A stretch of DNA of 64,000 nucleotides from Reyranella sp. CPCC 100927 (GTDB lineage Bacteria > Pseudomonadota > Alphaproteobacteria > Reyranellales > Reyranellaceae): NCBI RefSeq assembly GCF_007859315.1, contig NZ_VOHA01000008.1, positions 248,001 to 312,000 on the forward strand. The letters are read 5' to 3'. The translations under genes and the position numbers were made by a program. The notes under the pieces were generated by a model. That model was not told where the DNA came from, made no database searches, and saw nothing but the letters and a program-made list of their open reading frames with translations. Shown piece after piece: positions 45,484-54,990 of this stretch (position 1 is its first letter; every line of letters begins with the position of its first letter).

Positions 45484-47277
45484 ATGAATTTCGTCAACCC
45501 CAACGCTTTCACCACGCGGCCCGAGATCGTCGGCACGTTTGGTGTGGTGACGTCGACGCACTGGATCGCCACCGCCGTCGGCATGTCGATTCTCGAGAAG
45601 GGCGGCAACGCCTTCGATGCAGCCGTCGCCACGGCCTTCACCTTGCAGGTGGTCGAACCGCATCTGTGCGGACCGGGCGGCGATGTGCCGATCATCCTGC
45701 ACGATGTACGCCGCGGCCGTCCCGAGGTGATCTGCGGTCAGGGACCAGCGCCAGCCGGCGCCACCATCGCCCACTATCGTGCCCAGGGCTTGGACATGGT
45801 GCCCGGCACCGGGCTGCTGGCAGCCTGCATCCCCGGCACGTTCGACGCCTGGATGCTGTTGCTGCGCGACTACGGGACCTTGCGCCCAGCGGACGTGCTG
45901 GCGCCGGCCATCGCCTATGCCCGCGACGGCCATCCCATCGTTGAGCGCGCCTGCGCCACGATCGCCACCGTGCGCCAGCAGTTCGAGACGCACTGGAAGA
46001 CATCCGCCGCCGTCTTCCTGCCCGGCGGCGACGTGCCCAAGCCGGGTTCGCTGTTCCGCAATCCGGCGCTCGCCGATGCGTACAGCCGCATCGTGCGCGA
46101 GGCCGACAGCGCCGGCGGCAGCCGCGACGCCCAGATCGAGCGGGCGCGCCACAGCTGGTCGCAAGGCTTTGTCGCCGAGGCGATCGATCGCTTCTGCCGT
46201 ACGCAGGACGTCATGGACGTCAGCGGCCGACCGCACAAGGGCGTGCTGACCGGCGACGACATGGCCCGGTGGCAGGCCACCGTCGAGGCGCCGCTGACGT
46301 ATCGCTACGGCCGCTACACCGTCTGCAAGACCGGTCCGTGGGGCCAGGGTCCGGCCATGCTGCAGCAGCTGGCGCTGCTGAAAGGTTTCGATCTCGACGG
46401 CCTGGATCCCACCAGCGCCCAGTTCATCCATCTCCAGATCGAATGCGCCAAGCTCGCCTATGCCGATCGCGAAGCGTTCTACGGCGATCCGGCGTTCGTC
46501 GAGGTGCCGATGGCGACCTTGCTGTCGGACGCCTACAACGCCGAGCGGCGCACGCTGATCACGGATCAGGCCTCACGCGAGCTGCGCCCCGGCCGCATCG
46601 ATGGTTTCGGCGGTGTCGTGACCTTGCGCCGCCCCGAGGGCGGACGCGCGGCGGCGGGCGCCGGCGAGCCGACGGTCGGACGGCTGGGCCAGGTCAGCGG
46701 CGATACCGTGCATTTCGACATCGTCGATCGCGACGGCAACATGGTGAGCGCGACGCCCAGCGGCGGCTGGCTGCAAAGCTCGCCGGTGATCCCGGAACTC
46801 GGCTTCCCGCTCGGCACGCGGGCGCAGATGTTCTGGCTCGAGGAAGGCCTGCCGGGCTCGCTGGCCCCCGGCAAGCGACCCCGCACGACGCTGACACCGA
46901 CGCTGGCGCTGCGCGACGAACAGCCTTATCTCGCCTGGGGCTCGCCGGGCGGCGATCAGCAGGACCAATGGATCACGCAATTCTTCCTGCGCCATGTCCA
47001 TTGCGGCATGAACCTGCAGGAGGCGATCGACGCGCCGGCCTGGCACAGCGAGCATTTCCCCAGTTCATTCTGGCCGCGCACGGCCCGGCCCGGCGTGCTG
47101 GTGGTCGAGAACCGCGTGCCCTCCGCGACCGTGGCGGAGTTGCGCCGTCGTGGCCACGAGGTCGAGGTCGGCGAGGACTGGTCGGAGGGCCGCCTGACGG
47201 CGGCATCGCGCGCCGATCCCTGGCGCCGCGCCGCCGCCAACCCGCGCGGCATGCAGGGCTACGCTGCCGGGCGCTGA
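45484..47277 (+). CDS. ggt: Gamma-glutamyltransferase family protein
   Basis: A 597-residue Ntn hydrolase. The proenzyme is expected to split before a threonine; the catalytic site is visible as GDTVHFDIVDRDGNMVS (Thr408). Earlier blocks AFDAAVATAFTLQVVEPHLCGPGG and PGTFDAWMLLLRDYGT are typical. No signal peptide is present, so it would work in the cytoplasm, perhaps as a gamma-glutamyl hydrolase or an acylase of the same fold. The next genes encode a DUF1028 protein and a peptide importer, so this gene likely begins the operon for uptake and breakdown of a peptide or amide. Confidence 0.9.
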   Translation: MNFVNPNAFTTRPEIVGTFGVVTSTHWIATAVGMSILEKGGNAFDAAVATAFTLQVVEPHLCGPGGDVPIILHDVRRGRPEVICGQGPAPAGATIAHYRAQGLDMVPGTGLLAACIPGTFDAWMLLLRDYGTLRPADVLAPAIAYARDGHPIVERACATIATVRQQFETHWKTSAAVFLPGGDVPKPGSLFRNPALADAYSRIVREADSAGGSRDAQIERARHSWSQGFVAEAIDRFCRTQDVMDVSGRPHKGVLTGDDMARWQATVEAPLTYRYGRYTVCKTGPWGQGPAMLQQLALLKGFDLDGLDPTSAQFIHLQIECAKLAYADREAFYGDPAFVEVPMATLLSDAYNAERRTLITDQASRELRPGRIDGFGGVVTLRRPEGGRAAAGAGEPTVGRLGQVSGDTVHFDIVDRDGNMVSATPSGGWLQSSPVIPELGFPLGTRAQMFWLEEGLPGSLAPGKRPRTTLTPTLALRDEQPYLAWGSPGGDQQDQWITQFFLRHVHCGMNLQEAIDAPAWHSEHFPSSFWPRTARPGVLVVENRVPSATVAELRRRGHEVEVGEDWSEGRLTAASRADPWRRAAANPRGMQGYAAGR

Positions 47278-47291
47278 GCGGGAGCCGCATC

Positions 47292-48005
47292 GTGACCTGG
47301 TCGATCATCGCGCGTGATCCGGTGGATGGGGCGATCGGCATCGCTGTCGCCACCCGGTTCTTCGCCGTCGGCGCACGCGTGCCGCACATTCTGAGTGGCA
47401 TTGGCGCCGTCGCGACCCAGGCGCTGGTCAACCCGTTCTACGGCACGCGCGGCCTGCAGCTGCTGCGTGAAGGCGTGCCCGCGCCCGACGTCGTTCGGCT
47501 GCTGACCGAGGCCGATCCCGGACAGGCGCACCGCCAGGTGCATGTCCTGGACAGCGGCGGCCGGATGGCTGCGCACACAGGTGACGCCTGCATCGATTGG
47601 TGCGGTCACCGCACGGAGGATACCTTCTCCGTGGCCGGCAACATGCTGGCCGGGCCGCAGGTGATCGACGAGACGGCGGCGGCGTTCAAGGCCAACGCGA
47701 CACTGCCCTTCGTGCGCCGCCTGATCGCGGCGCTGAAGGCAGGGGAGGCTGCCGGCGGCGACAAGCGCGGCAAACAATCGGCAGCGCTGCTGATCCACGG
47801 CAGGGAGACCTATTCCGACCTGGATCTGCGGGTCGACGACCATCCCGATCCGCTGGTCGAGCTGGAGCGGCTCGAGACCGTCAGCCGCGTCCACTGGGTT
47901 CACTTCCGCCAATTCCTGCCGACCGAGAGCAATCCGGCCGGCACCACCGACCGCATGACGATCGAGGCCGGCATCGCCGCCGGCCAGGCAGCCGACCCGG
48001 CATGA
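47292..48005 (+). CDS. DUF1028 domain protein
   Basis: A 237-residue protein. It opens [27 protein letters not shown], the hallmark of DUF1028, with [23 protein letters not shown] and a C-terminal [16 protein letters not shown]. The family is thought to have an Ntn-hydrolase-like fold, and is often next to gamma-glutamyltransferase-type genes and peptide transporters. The GTG start has GGGAG upstream. Its stop overlaps the ATG of the next gene (ATGA), a sign of translational coupling. No catalysis is proven for the family. Confidence 0.85.
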   Translation: MTWSIIARDPVDGAIGIAVATRFFAVGARVPHILSGIGAVATQALVNPFYGTRGLQLLREGVPAPDVVRLLTEADPGQAHRQVHVLDSGGRMAAHTGDACIDWCGHRTEDTFSVAGNMLAGPQVIDETAAAFKANATLPFVRRLIAALKAGEAAGGDKRGKQSAALLIHGRETYSDLDLRVDDHPDPLVELERLETVSRVHWVHFRQFLPTESNPAGTTDRMTIEAGIAAGQAADPA

Positions 48006-48988
48006 GCGAACCGCTGCTGGCCGTCGACGATCTGCGCGTCGCCTTTGCCGGCGACGACGGGCGCTCGACGTTGGCGGTCGACGGCGTGAGCTTCGCTCTT
48101 GGGCGCGGCCATACGCTGGGGATCGTGGGCGAATCGGGCTGCGGCAAGAGCGTGACGTCGCTGTCGATCATGGGCCTGCTGCCCAAGCACACGGCACGGG
48201 TGTCAGGCTCCGTACGCTTCGAGGGCACCGATCTGCTGCACACATCGGACCGCACCTTGCGCGACCTGCGCGGCGATCGACTGGCGATGATCTTCCAGGA
48301 GCCGATGACGTCACTCAATCCGTCCTACACGGTGGGTGACCAGATCGCAGAGGCTGTCATCCGCCACCGTGGCGTCTCACCGCGCGAAGCGCGGGCGCAT
48401 GCGATCGAGATGCTGCGGCATGTGCGCATCCCGTCACCCGAGCAGCGGGTCGACGACTATCCGCACCGGCTGTCCGGCGGCATGCGCCAGCGCGCCATGA
48501 TCGCCATGGCATTGGCCTGCGATCCGCAGCTGCTGATTGCCGACGAGCCGACGACGGCGCTCGACGTCACCATCCAGGCGCAGATCCTCGACCTGATGCG
48601 CCGGCTGAGGGCCGAGACCGGCACCGCGATCATCCTGATCACACACGACCTGGGCGTGGTGGCCGAGCTCTGCGATGATGTCGTGGTGATGTATGCCGGC
48701 CAGGTCGTCGAGCGGGCGCCGGTTGCGTCGTTGTTCGCTCAGCCTCAGCATCCCTACACCGTCGGCCTGCTGGGCTCGATCCCGCGGCTCGATCACCGCC
48801 GCGATCGCCTGGCCGCCATCGACGGCACGGTGCCCAACATGACGGCACCGCCGCCGGGATGCCGCTTCGCCCGGCGCTGTCCTTTCGCCGACGAGCGCTG
48901 CCGCCGCGACGCGCCGCCGCCGATCGAGGTTGCGGCCGGCCACATCTCGCGCTGCTGGAAGGCGCCGCTGGAACAGCTTGTGCAATGA
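48002..48988 (+). CDS. dppD: Peptide ABC transporter ATP-binding protein (OppD/DppD type)
   Basis: A 328-residue ATPase. Walker A GESGCGKS lies near residue 42, Q-loop [11 protein letters not shown], signature [16 protein letters not shown], Walker [13 protein letters not shown]. The C-terminus has the oligopeptide-transporter extension [17 protein letters not shown] with cysteines. It partners with the second ATPase and the two permeases downstream to import oligopeptides or dipeptides, driven by ATP. The ATG at 48002 overlaps the previous stop. The longer in-frame extension upstream is a shadow. Confidence 0.95.
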   Translation: MSEPLLAVDDLRVAFAGDDGRSTLAVDGVSFALGRGHTLGIVGESGCGKSVTSLSIMGLLPKHTARVSGSVRFEGTDLLHTSDRTLRDLRGDRLAMIFQEPMTSLNPSYTVGDQIAEAVIRHRGVSPREARAHAIEMLRHVRIPSPEQRVDDYPHRLSGGMRQRAMIAMALACDPQLLIADEPTTALDVTIQAQILDLMRRLRAETGTAIILITHDLGVVAELCDDVVVMYAGQVVERAPVASLFAQPQHPYTVGLLGSIPRLDHRRDRLAAIDGTVPNMTAPPPGCRFARRCPFADERCRRDAPPPIEVAAGHISRCWKAPLEQLVQ

Positions 48989-48998
48989 ACATCGCGCC

Positions 48999-50078
48999 AT
49001 GAGCGTTGCGAACGACACCACCACACCCTTGCTGCGGGTCGAAGGCCTCACCAAGCATTTCGTCGCCCGGCGGTCGTTGCTGGGACAGCCGACGGCCACC
49101 GTCAAAGCCGTCGACGGCGTCAGCTTCGATCTGCGCGCCGGCGAGACGCTGGCGCTGGTCGGCGAATCGGGATGCGGCAAGTCGACCGTCGGACGCCTGG
49201 TGCTGCGCCTGATCGAGCCAACCGAAGGCGCCGTCTATTTCGAGGGCCGCGACATCTTCGGCGACAACGAAGCCGAGGTGCGGGCGCGTCGACGAAACGC
49301 CCAGCTGATCTTCCAGGATCCCTATGCGTCACTGAACCCGCGCATGACCGTGGGCCAGATCCTCGAGGAGCCGCTTGCCCTGCACCGTGTCGTGCCGCCG
49401 GGCCGGCGCAAGGAGCGCGTCGGCGCCCTGCTGGCGACCGTCGGCCTCGACCCGGCGCACGCACGGCGCTATCCGCACGAATTCTCCGGCGGCCAACGCC
49501 AGCGCATCGGCATCGCCCGCGCGCTGGCCGTCGAGCCGAAGCTGATCATCTGCGACGAGCCGGTGTCGGCACTGGACGTCTCGATCCGCGCCCAGGTGCT
49601 CAATCTCCTGCGCGATCTGCAGCGTCGTCTGGGGCTCAGCTACATTTTCATTTCGCACGATCTCGCCGTGGTCAAGCACATCGCCGACCGCATCGCCGTG
49701 ATGTATCTGGGCCGCATCGTCGAGACAGCCGATGCCGACGCGCTGTTCACCGCGCCGCGCCACCCCTATACGCGCGCGCTGCTGTCGGCGATTCCGGTGC
49801 CCTCGCCCGGCGCCCATCGCGAGCGCCAGATCCTGCAAGGCGACGTACCCAGTCCGATCGCGCCGCCGCCGGGATGCCATCTGCATACGCGCTGCCCGCA
49901 CGTCATCGACCGCTGCCGGCGCGACCGGCCCGATCTGGTGCGCGACCCGACCGGGCACGCCACGGCCTGCCACCGCTGGCAGGAACTCCCGGATGCGGGG
50001 CAGCTGGTACCGCGCGAAGCAGTTACCGGGCAGACACTTGAGAAATTGCAGGCGGCATTCGTCACCGCGGCCGATTGA
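48999..50078 (+). CDS. dppF: Peptide ABC transporter ATP-binding protein (OppF/DppF type)
   Basis: A 359-residue ATPase with [41 protein letters not shown] and [14 protein letters not shown]. It ends with the Opp-type Cys-rich extension ([17 protein letters not shown]) and an extra tail of about 45 residues. It forms the nucleotide-binding pair with the previous gene, ten bases upstream. The ATG at 48999 begins the conserved domain; earlier in-frame codons lie inside the dppD gene. Confidence 0.95.
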   Translation: MSVANDTTTPLLRVEGLTKHFVARRSLLGQPTATVKAVDGVSFDLRAGETLALVGESGCGKSTVGRLVLRLIEPTEGAVYFEGRDIFGDNEAEVRARRRNAQLIFQDPYASLNPRMTVGQILEEPLALHRVVPPGRRKERVGALLATVGLDPAHARRYPHEFSGGQRQRIGIARALAVEPKLIICDEPVSALDVSIRAQVLNLLRDLQRRLGLSYIFISHDLAVVKHIADRIAVMYLGRIVETADADALFTAPRHPYTRALLSAIPVPSPGAHRERQILQGDVPSPIAPPPGCHLHTRCPHVIDRCRRDRPDLVRDPTGHATACHRWQELPDAGQLVPREAVTGQTLEKLQAAFVTAAD

Positions 50079-50146
50079 TGCGGCGACCGCCGGGAGTAGA
50101 GTGCCGTCCGCCAGACCGGACAACGATACGTGAGGGAGGAATCACA

Positions 50147-51667
50147 ATGCGAACGGGAATGACAGCGACCATCGCGGCGATGATGGCCATGTCGCTGGCC
50201 GGCGCGGCGCAGGCACAGACACATCTGCGCATCGGATTGGCCGAGGATCCCGATGTGCTCGACCCCAGCCTGGCGCGCACCTATGTCGGGCGCATCGTCT
50301 TCTCGTCGATCTGCGACAAGCTGTTCGACATCGACGACAAGCTCAACATCGTGCCGCAGCTGGCGCTGTCGCATGAGACCTCGGCGGACGGCAAGATCGT
50401 CACCATCAAGCTGCGCCCGGGTGTGACGTTCCATGACGGCGAAAAGTTCGACGCCGAGGCCGCGAAGTACAGCCTGGAGCGCCACCTGACGATGACCGGC
50501 TCGTTCCGCAAGCCGGAGATTGCGCAGATCGACAAGATCGAGGTTGTCGATCCGCTGACCATCCGCCTGCTGTTGAAAGCGCCGTTCTCGCCACTGCTGG
50601 CACAGCTCACCGACCGCGCCGGCATGATGGTCTCGCCCAAGGCGGCCAAGGAGGCGGGCGACAAGTTCGGGAACAAGCCGGTGTGTGCCGGGCCCTACAA
50701 GTTCGTCGAGCGCGTGCAGCAGGATCGCATCGTGGTCGAGAAGTTCGCCGACTACTGGAACAAGGCGAACGTACACATCGATAAGATCACCTACCTGCCG
50801 ATCGTCGACTCCACGGTGCGCCTGGCCAACGTGCGGTCCGGCGGACTCGAGTTGATCGAGCGCCCGCTGGCGACCGACATCAAGACCATTCGCGACACGC
50901 CCAAGCTGAAGCTGGTGAGCGCCGTTGAGATCGGCTACCAGGGCCTCACTCTCAACATCGCCAACGGCCCCAAGGCCGACACGCCGCTGGCCAAGAGCGC
51001 CAAGGTGCGCAAGGCTTTCGAGCTGGCGCTCGACCGCGATGCCCTGAACCAGGTCGTGTTCAACGGCGAGTTCGTGCCCGGTAACCAGTGGATCAGCCCG
51101 CAGCACCCGTACTACCAGCAGAGCGTGCCGATCCCGAAGCGCGACCTCGCCAAGGCCAAGGCGCTGCTGAAGGAGGCCGGCGTCAGCGGTCAGATCGCCA
51201 TCGACTTCATGGTGCCCAACAACCCCGAAACGCGCCAGGTCGCCGAACTGATCCAGTCGATGGTCGCCGAGGCCGGCTTCGACATGAAGATTCGCGTGAC
51301 CGAGTTCGCAACCTCGCTCAAGCAATCGGAGCTCGGCGAGTACCAGGCCTATCTGATCGGCTGGTCGGGCCGCACTGATCCCGACGGCAACATCTACTCT
51401 TTTGCAGCCTGCAAGCAGCCGCAGAACGTGAGCGGCTATTGCGATCCCGGTACTGACGAGGCCCTGAACCAGGCGCGCACCCTGTCCGAGCCCGAGGCTC
51501 GCAAGCACGCTTACGAAAAGGTGGCCAAGCGGATGATCGGCGAGAACGAAGGCCACATCGTCTACCTCTACCATCGCCGCGTGCTGATGGCGCACACCGA
51601 GCGCCTTGAAGGTTTCAAGCCGATGCCCGACGGACTGATCCGCGTCGTCGGGCTGAAGCTGAAGTAG
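50147..51667 (+). CDS. dppA: Peptide ABC transporter substrate-binding protein (SBP family 5)
   Basis: A 506-residue periplasmic protein with signal peptide (MAMSLAGAAQAQ). Family 5 signs are LDPSLARTYVG, RPGVTFHDGEKFDAEAAKYSLER, and AYLIGWSGRTDPDGN. It captures the substrate for the importer. The family binds dipeptides, oligopeptides, opines or glutathione; no feature here decides between them, though the ggt gene upstream suggests a gamma-glutamyl compound. GGGAGGA upstream of the ATG is an excellent ribosome site, which may favour high expression of this subunit. A large inverted repeat follows the stop. Confidence 0.93.
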   Translation: MRTGMTATIAAMMAMSLAGAAQAQTHLRIGLAEDPDVLDPSLARTYVGRIVFSSICDKLFDIDDKLNIVPQLALSHETSADGKIVTIKLRPGVTFHDGEKFDAEAAKYSLERHLTMTGSFRKPEIAQIDKIEVVDPLTIRLLLKAPFSPLLAQLTDRAGMMVSPKAAKEAGDKFGNKPVCAGPYKFVERVQQDRIVVEKFADYWNKANVHIDKITYLPIVDSTVRLANVRSGGLELIERPLATDIKTIRDTPKLKLVSAVEIGYQGLTLNIANGPKADTPLAKSAKVRKAFELALDRDALNQVVFNGEFVPGNQWISPQHPYYQQSVPIPKRDLAKAKALLKEAGVSGQIAIDFMVPNNPETRQVAELIQSMVAEAGFDMKIRVTEFATSLKQSELGEYQAYLIGWSGRTDPDGNIYSFAACKQPQNVSGYCDPGTDEALNQARTLSEPEARKHAYEKVAKRMIGENEGHIVYLYHRRVLMAHTERLEGFKPMPDGLIRVVGLKLK

Positions 51668-51718
51668 GCGGCCACGCCATGATGCGGGACGCGATCACAC
51701 ATCTCTCACCTCTCTGCT

Positions 51719-51904
51719 CCCCTCTCCGCCCACGGAGCGGGGGGAGAGGGAGGGGCCCATCGCGTCAGCGATGGGAGGGTGAGGTGGGCGTTGAAGACGA
51801 ACGTGATCTCGTTGGCAAAACCACGTGTGTCCTGACCACCCACCTCACCCTCCCACGCTGCGCGTGGGCCCCTCCCTCTCCCCCCGCTCCGCGGGCGGAG
51901 AGGG
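51719..51904. repeat. Large near-perfect inverted repeat inside the peptide-transporter operon
   Basis: Two arms of about 66-70 bases, 51719-51788 and 51839-51904, are near-perfect reverse complements, with only a few changes. Each arm itself contains hairpins (for example CCCATCGC/GCGATGGG at 51755-51774 and CCCACGC/GCGTGGG at 51852-51868). It lies between the binding-protein stop and the first permease start, with about 50 bases between arms. Such a stem could protect the upstream mRNA or lower expression of the permeases relative to the binding protein. Confidence 0.85.
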
Positions 51905-51922
51905 GCTTCGGTCGGTAGAGCC

Positions 51923-52864
51923 ATGCTCCCCTTCCTTGGCCGCCGGCTGCTGCAGCTCATCCCGACGCTGTTCTTCGTGTCGGTGATCATCTTCGGGCTG
52001 CAGCAGCTTCTGCCCGGCGATCCGGCACTGATCATGGCAGGCGAGGATCGCGACCCCGAGGTCATCGCGCAGATCCGTGCGCAGTACCGTCTCGATCAGC
52101 CGATTCCCGTGCAGTACTTCTATTGGATGAAAGGCGTGCTGTCGGGCGATCTCGGCGAGTCGATGCGCATCAAGAAGCCGGTGCTCGATCTCGTGCTCGA
52201 AAAGCTGCCGGTCACGGCGCAGCTCGCCGCCATGGCGATCGTGATCGCGCTGGTGATCGGCGTCGGCGCCGGCATCGTGTCGGCGGTCTACAAGGACACC
52301 TGGCTCGACTACGGCGCCAACATTTTCGCGCTGTGGGGCATCAGCACGCCCAACTTCTGGCTCGGCATCCTGCTGATCTTCCTGTTCTCGGTGCAGCTCG
52401 GCTGGCTGCCGGCATCGGGCTATGTACGTCCCAGCGAAGATCTCAAAGCCAGCCTGGCCAGCACCATCATGCCGGCCTTCGTGCTGGGCAACGCCATCGC
52501 CGCCATCCTGATGCGCCACACGCGTGGCGCCATGCTGCAGGTACTATCCAGCGACTACGTGCGCACGGCGCGCGCCAAGGGCCTGCTGGAACGGTCCGTG
52601 GTGCTCAAGCACGCCATGCGCAACGCGCTCACGCCGGTGATCACGCTGGGCGCACTGGAGCTGGGTACGCTGCTCTCGGGTGCCGTGCTGACCGAGCAGA
52701 TCTTCACCATCCCGGGCTTCGGCAAGTTGATCGTCGATGCCGTCTTCAACCGCGACTATGCCGTCGTGCAAGGCGTCGTGCTGGTGACGGCCACCGCCTA
52801 CATCATGCTGAACCTCCTGGCCGACATCGCCTACGTGCTGGCCAACCCGCGGCTGCGGAGCTGA
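51923..52864 (+). CDS. dppB: Peptide ABC transporter permease (DppB/OppB type)
   Basis: A 313-residue membrane protein with six helices. It opens MLPFLGRRLLQLIPTLFFVSVIIF, usual for DppB. It has FWLGILLIFLFSVQLGWLP and the ATPase-contact EAA loop DYVRTARAKGLLERSVVLKHAMRNALTP. It forms the channel with the next gene. Its start lies 18 bases beyond the large inverted repeat and has no strong ribosome site of its own, so translation may be weaker than that of the binding protein. Confidence 0.95.
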   Translation: MLPFLGRRLLQLIPTLFFVSVIIFGLQQLLPGDPALIMAGEDRDPEVIAQIRAQYRLDQPIPVQYFYWMKGVLSGDLGESMRIKKPVLDLVLEKLPVTAQLAAMAIVIALVIGVGAGIVSAVYKDTWLDYGANIFALWGISTPNFWLGILLIFLFSVQLGWLPASGYVRPSEDLKASLASTIMPAFVLGNAIAAILMRHTRGAMLQVLSSDYVRTARAKGLLERSVVLKHAMRNALTPVITLGALELGTLLSGAVLTEQIFTIPGFGKLIVDAVFNRDYAVVQGVVLVTATAYIMLNLLADIAYVLANPRLRS

Positions 52865-52866
52865 TC

Positions 52867-53757
52867 ATGGCGAGCATCACCGCGACCGATACCGTTGCCG
52901 CAGCCGATGCATTGCATGTCGAAAGCCCGGCCCGGCGCGCCTGGCGGCGCTTGCGGCGGCGCAAGGGTGCGATGGTCGGGCTCACCATCATCGTCGTCTT
53001 CATCGTGCTGGCGTTGCTGGCGCCCTGGATCACACCCCATGATCCCCTGAAGCAGAGCTGGTCGCTGGTACGCAAGGCGCCGTCGGCAATCCACTGGTTC
53101 GGCACCGACGAGGTTGGCCGCGACCTGTTCAGCCGGGTGATCTATGGCGCACGCGCCTCGCTCAGTGCCGGTACCATCTCGGTGGGTATTGCGCTCTGTA
53201 TCGGTGTGCCGCTGGGGATCATCGCGGGCTATATCGGCGGCTGGGTCGACGCGCTGATCAGCCGCATCACGGATGCGATGCTGGCGACCCCGTTCCTGAT
53301 CCTCGCCATCGCGTTGGCCGCCTTCCTCGGTCCCAGCCTGGGCAATGCGATGATCGCCATCGGCATCACCGCCACGCCCATCTTCATCCGCCTCACCCGC
53401 GGCCAGGTCATGACGGTGAAGGTCGAGGACTATATCGAGGCGGCGCGCGCCGTGGGCAATCCCAAGTGGCGGATCGCACTGTTCCACATCCTGCCCAACA
53501 TCCTGCCGCCCCTGCTGGTGCAGGCGACCCTGGCGCTGGCAACCGCCATCATCGCCGAGGCCGCGCTTTCCTTCCTCGGCCTGGGTCAGCAACCGCCGGC
53601 GCCGTCCTGGGGCAGCATGCTGAACTCGGCACAGCGCTTCCTGACCAACGCTCCCTGGCTGGCGATCTGGCCGGGCGTGGCGATCTTCCTGGCTGTCCTG
53701 TCCTTCAACCTTTTGGGAGACGGACTGCGCGATGCGCTGGATCCCAAGGAACGATGA
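52867..53757 (+). CDS. dppC: Peptide ABC transporter permease (DppC/OppC type)
   Basis: A 296-residue membrane protein. The N-terminal LRRRKGAMVGLTIIVVFIVLALLAPWI and HWFGTDEVGRDLFSRVIYGARASL are typical of DppC. The EAA loop VEDYIEAARAVGNPKWRIALFHILPNILPP contacts the ATPase, and EAALSFLGLGQQPPAPSWGSML is the family end-block. It starts two bases after the DppB stop and completes the five-gene importer (D, F, A, B, C). The gene order with ATPases first is a little unusual but occurs in several proteobacteria. Confidence 0.95.
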   Translation: MASITATDTVAAADALHVESPARRAWRRLRRRKGAMVGLTIIVVFIVLALLAPWITPHDPLKQSWSLVRKAPSAIHWFGTDEVGRDLFSRVIYGARASLSAGTISVGIALCIGVPLGIIAGYIGGWVDALISRITDAMLATPFLILAIALAAFLGPSLGNAMIAIGITATPIFIRLTRGQVMTVKVEDYIEAARAVGNPKWRIALFHILPNILPPLLVQATLALATAIIAEAALSFLGLGQQPPAPSWGSMLNSAQRFLTNAPWLAIWPGVAIFLAVLSFNLLGDGLRDALDPKER

Positions 53758-53784
53758 GCGTAGCCGGGCCCATTGCCCGGACAC

Positions 53785-54939
53785 TCAGGCCGCCGTGGCG
53801 CGATGCTCCGCATGTGCCAACAGCCACGGCGCGGCGCGGTCAAGATCGGGCTCAACGCCGAGGCCGGGCGCGCCAGGCAGCGGAAAGACACCATCGCTCA
53901 CCCGCGGGAAAGGCTGAGCCAGGGCTTCCCGCAGCGGGTTCTCCATCATGTCGTGCTCCAGCAAACCGGGCCCGCCCACGGCGGCGAGAACCTGAGCCGC
54001 CGCCAGCAGGCCAAGACCGCCGCCGAGCCAGTGTGGGCAGTATGAGCGGCCGGCCGCGACGGCGCGCCGTCCCACGGCAAAAGCGCCCGTCACGCCGCCC
54101 CATTTCAGCATGTCGGGCTGCACCACGCCGTGGTGGCCGTTGGCGATGAGCGCTGCGAAAGCCTCGTAACCCATGACGTTCTCGCCGCCGGCGAGCGGCA
54201 CCGGCGACAGCATCGCGAGTTCCGCCCATTCCGTGGCGGGCCGGTCGGCCGGGATGGGCTCCTCGATCCAGTCGAGTCCATAGGCCCCAAGATTGCGTAC
54301 GGCTCGCCGCGCCGCTGCGAGGTCCCAGCCCTGGTTGGCGTCCACCATCAGGCGTTCGCCCAGGCGGCGGTGGCGCGCGAGATCGGAGACCACCGCATTG
54401 TCCATGTCGGGCCCAAAGGCGACCTTGACCTTGAAGGCCCGGAAGCCCGCCTCGCGACACCGCTCCACCGTTGGCAATGCGGTGTCCGGGTTCAGGCCGC
54501 TGGCGTAGGCGGGCACTGCGTCGCGGACCGCATCACCTGCCAGCAGCGCACGCAGAGGCTTGCCTATCCGACGCGCGGCCATGTCCCATAACGCAAGATC
54601 GAGTCCCGCGATGCAGGCGGCGAAAGGGCCGGGCTCGCCACCCTGAATGGCCCAGCGGGCCGTTCGTTCCGTTATCGCCTGCCACGCCTCGGGTGGATCG
54701 GCAAAGCTGCCGGCCATCGCCGCCGGCGCAATCACGGTCTCCAGCAACCGCACCTTGTTGTCGGCACCGTAGGGCGGGAAGTTGCACCAGACTTCGCCCC
54801 AGCCATGCGCGCCATCGCGATCCTCCACGCGCAGCAGCAGCGCACTGCGGCGCGGCATGGTACCGAAGGACATCTTCACGGGCTCCTTGACGTCGGCCCG
54901 GTAGAGAAAGGTTTCGATTCGTGCGATGCGCACCGTCAT
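53785..54939 (-). CDS. Enolase-superfamily (mandelate racemase/muconate lactonizing type) enzyme
   Basis: A 384-residue barrel enzyme. KVKVAF supplies the two catalytic lysines. VDANQGWD, IEEPIP and AGGENV supply the three metal ligands, and YCPHWLGGG the barrel-end histidine. Lys-x-Lys types include racemases, muconate cycloisomerases and dipeptide epimerases; the capping domain (residues 1-120) would set the substrate. It is convergent with the peptide importer, so a dipeptide or amino-acid derivative is possible but not shown. The ATG at 54939 follows an AAGGACG ribosome site. Confidence 0.85.
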   Translation of the reverse strand: MTVRIARIETFLYRADVKEPVKMSFGTMPRRSALLLRVEDRDGAHGWGEVWCNFPPYGADNKVRLLETVIAPAAMAGSFADPPEAWQAITERTARWAIQGGEPGPFAACIAGLDLALWDMAARRIGKPLRALLAGDAVRDAVPAYASGLNPDTALPTVERCREAGFRAFKVKVAFGPDMDNAVVSDLARHRRLGERLMVDANQGWDLAAARRAVRNLGAYGLDWIEEPIPADRPATEWAELAMLSPVPLAGGENVMGYEAFAALIANGHHGVVQPDMLKWGGVTGAFAVGRRAVAAGRSYCPHWLGGGLGLLAAAQVLAAVGGPGLLEHDMMENPLREALAQPFPRVSDGVFPLPGAPGLGVEPDLDRAAPWLLAHAEHRATAA

Positions 54940-54990
54940 GGTGGTCGTCCTTGTGTGCGAACGGTGTCGCAATCTTCGCCGAGCCTCCCG

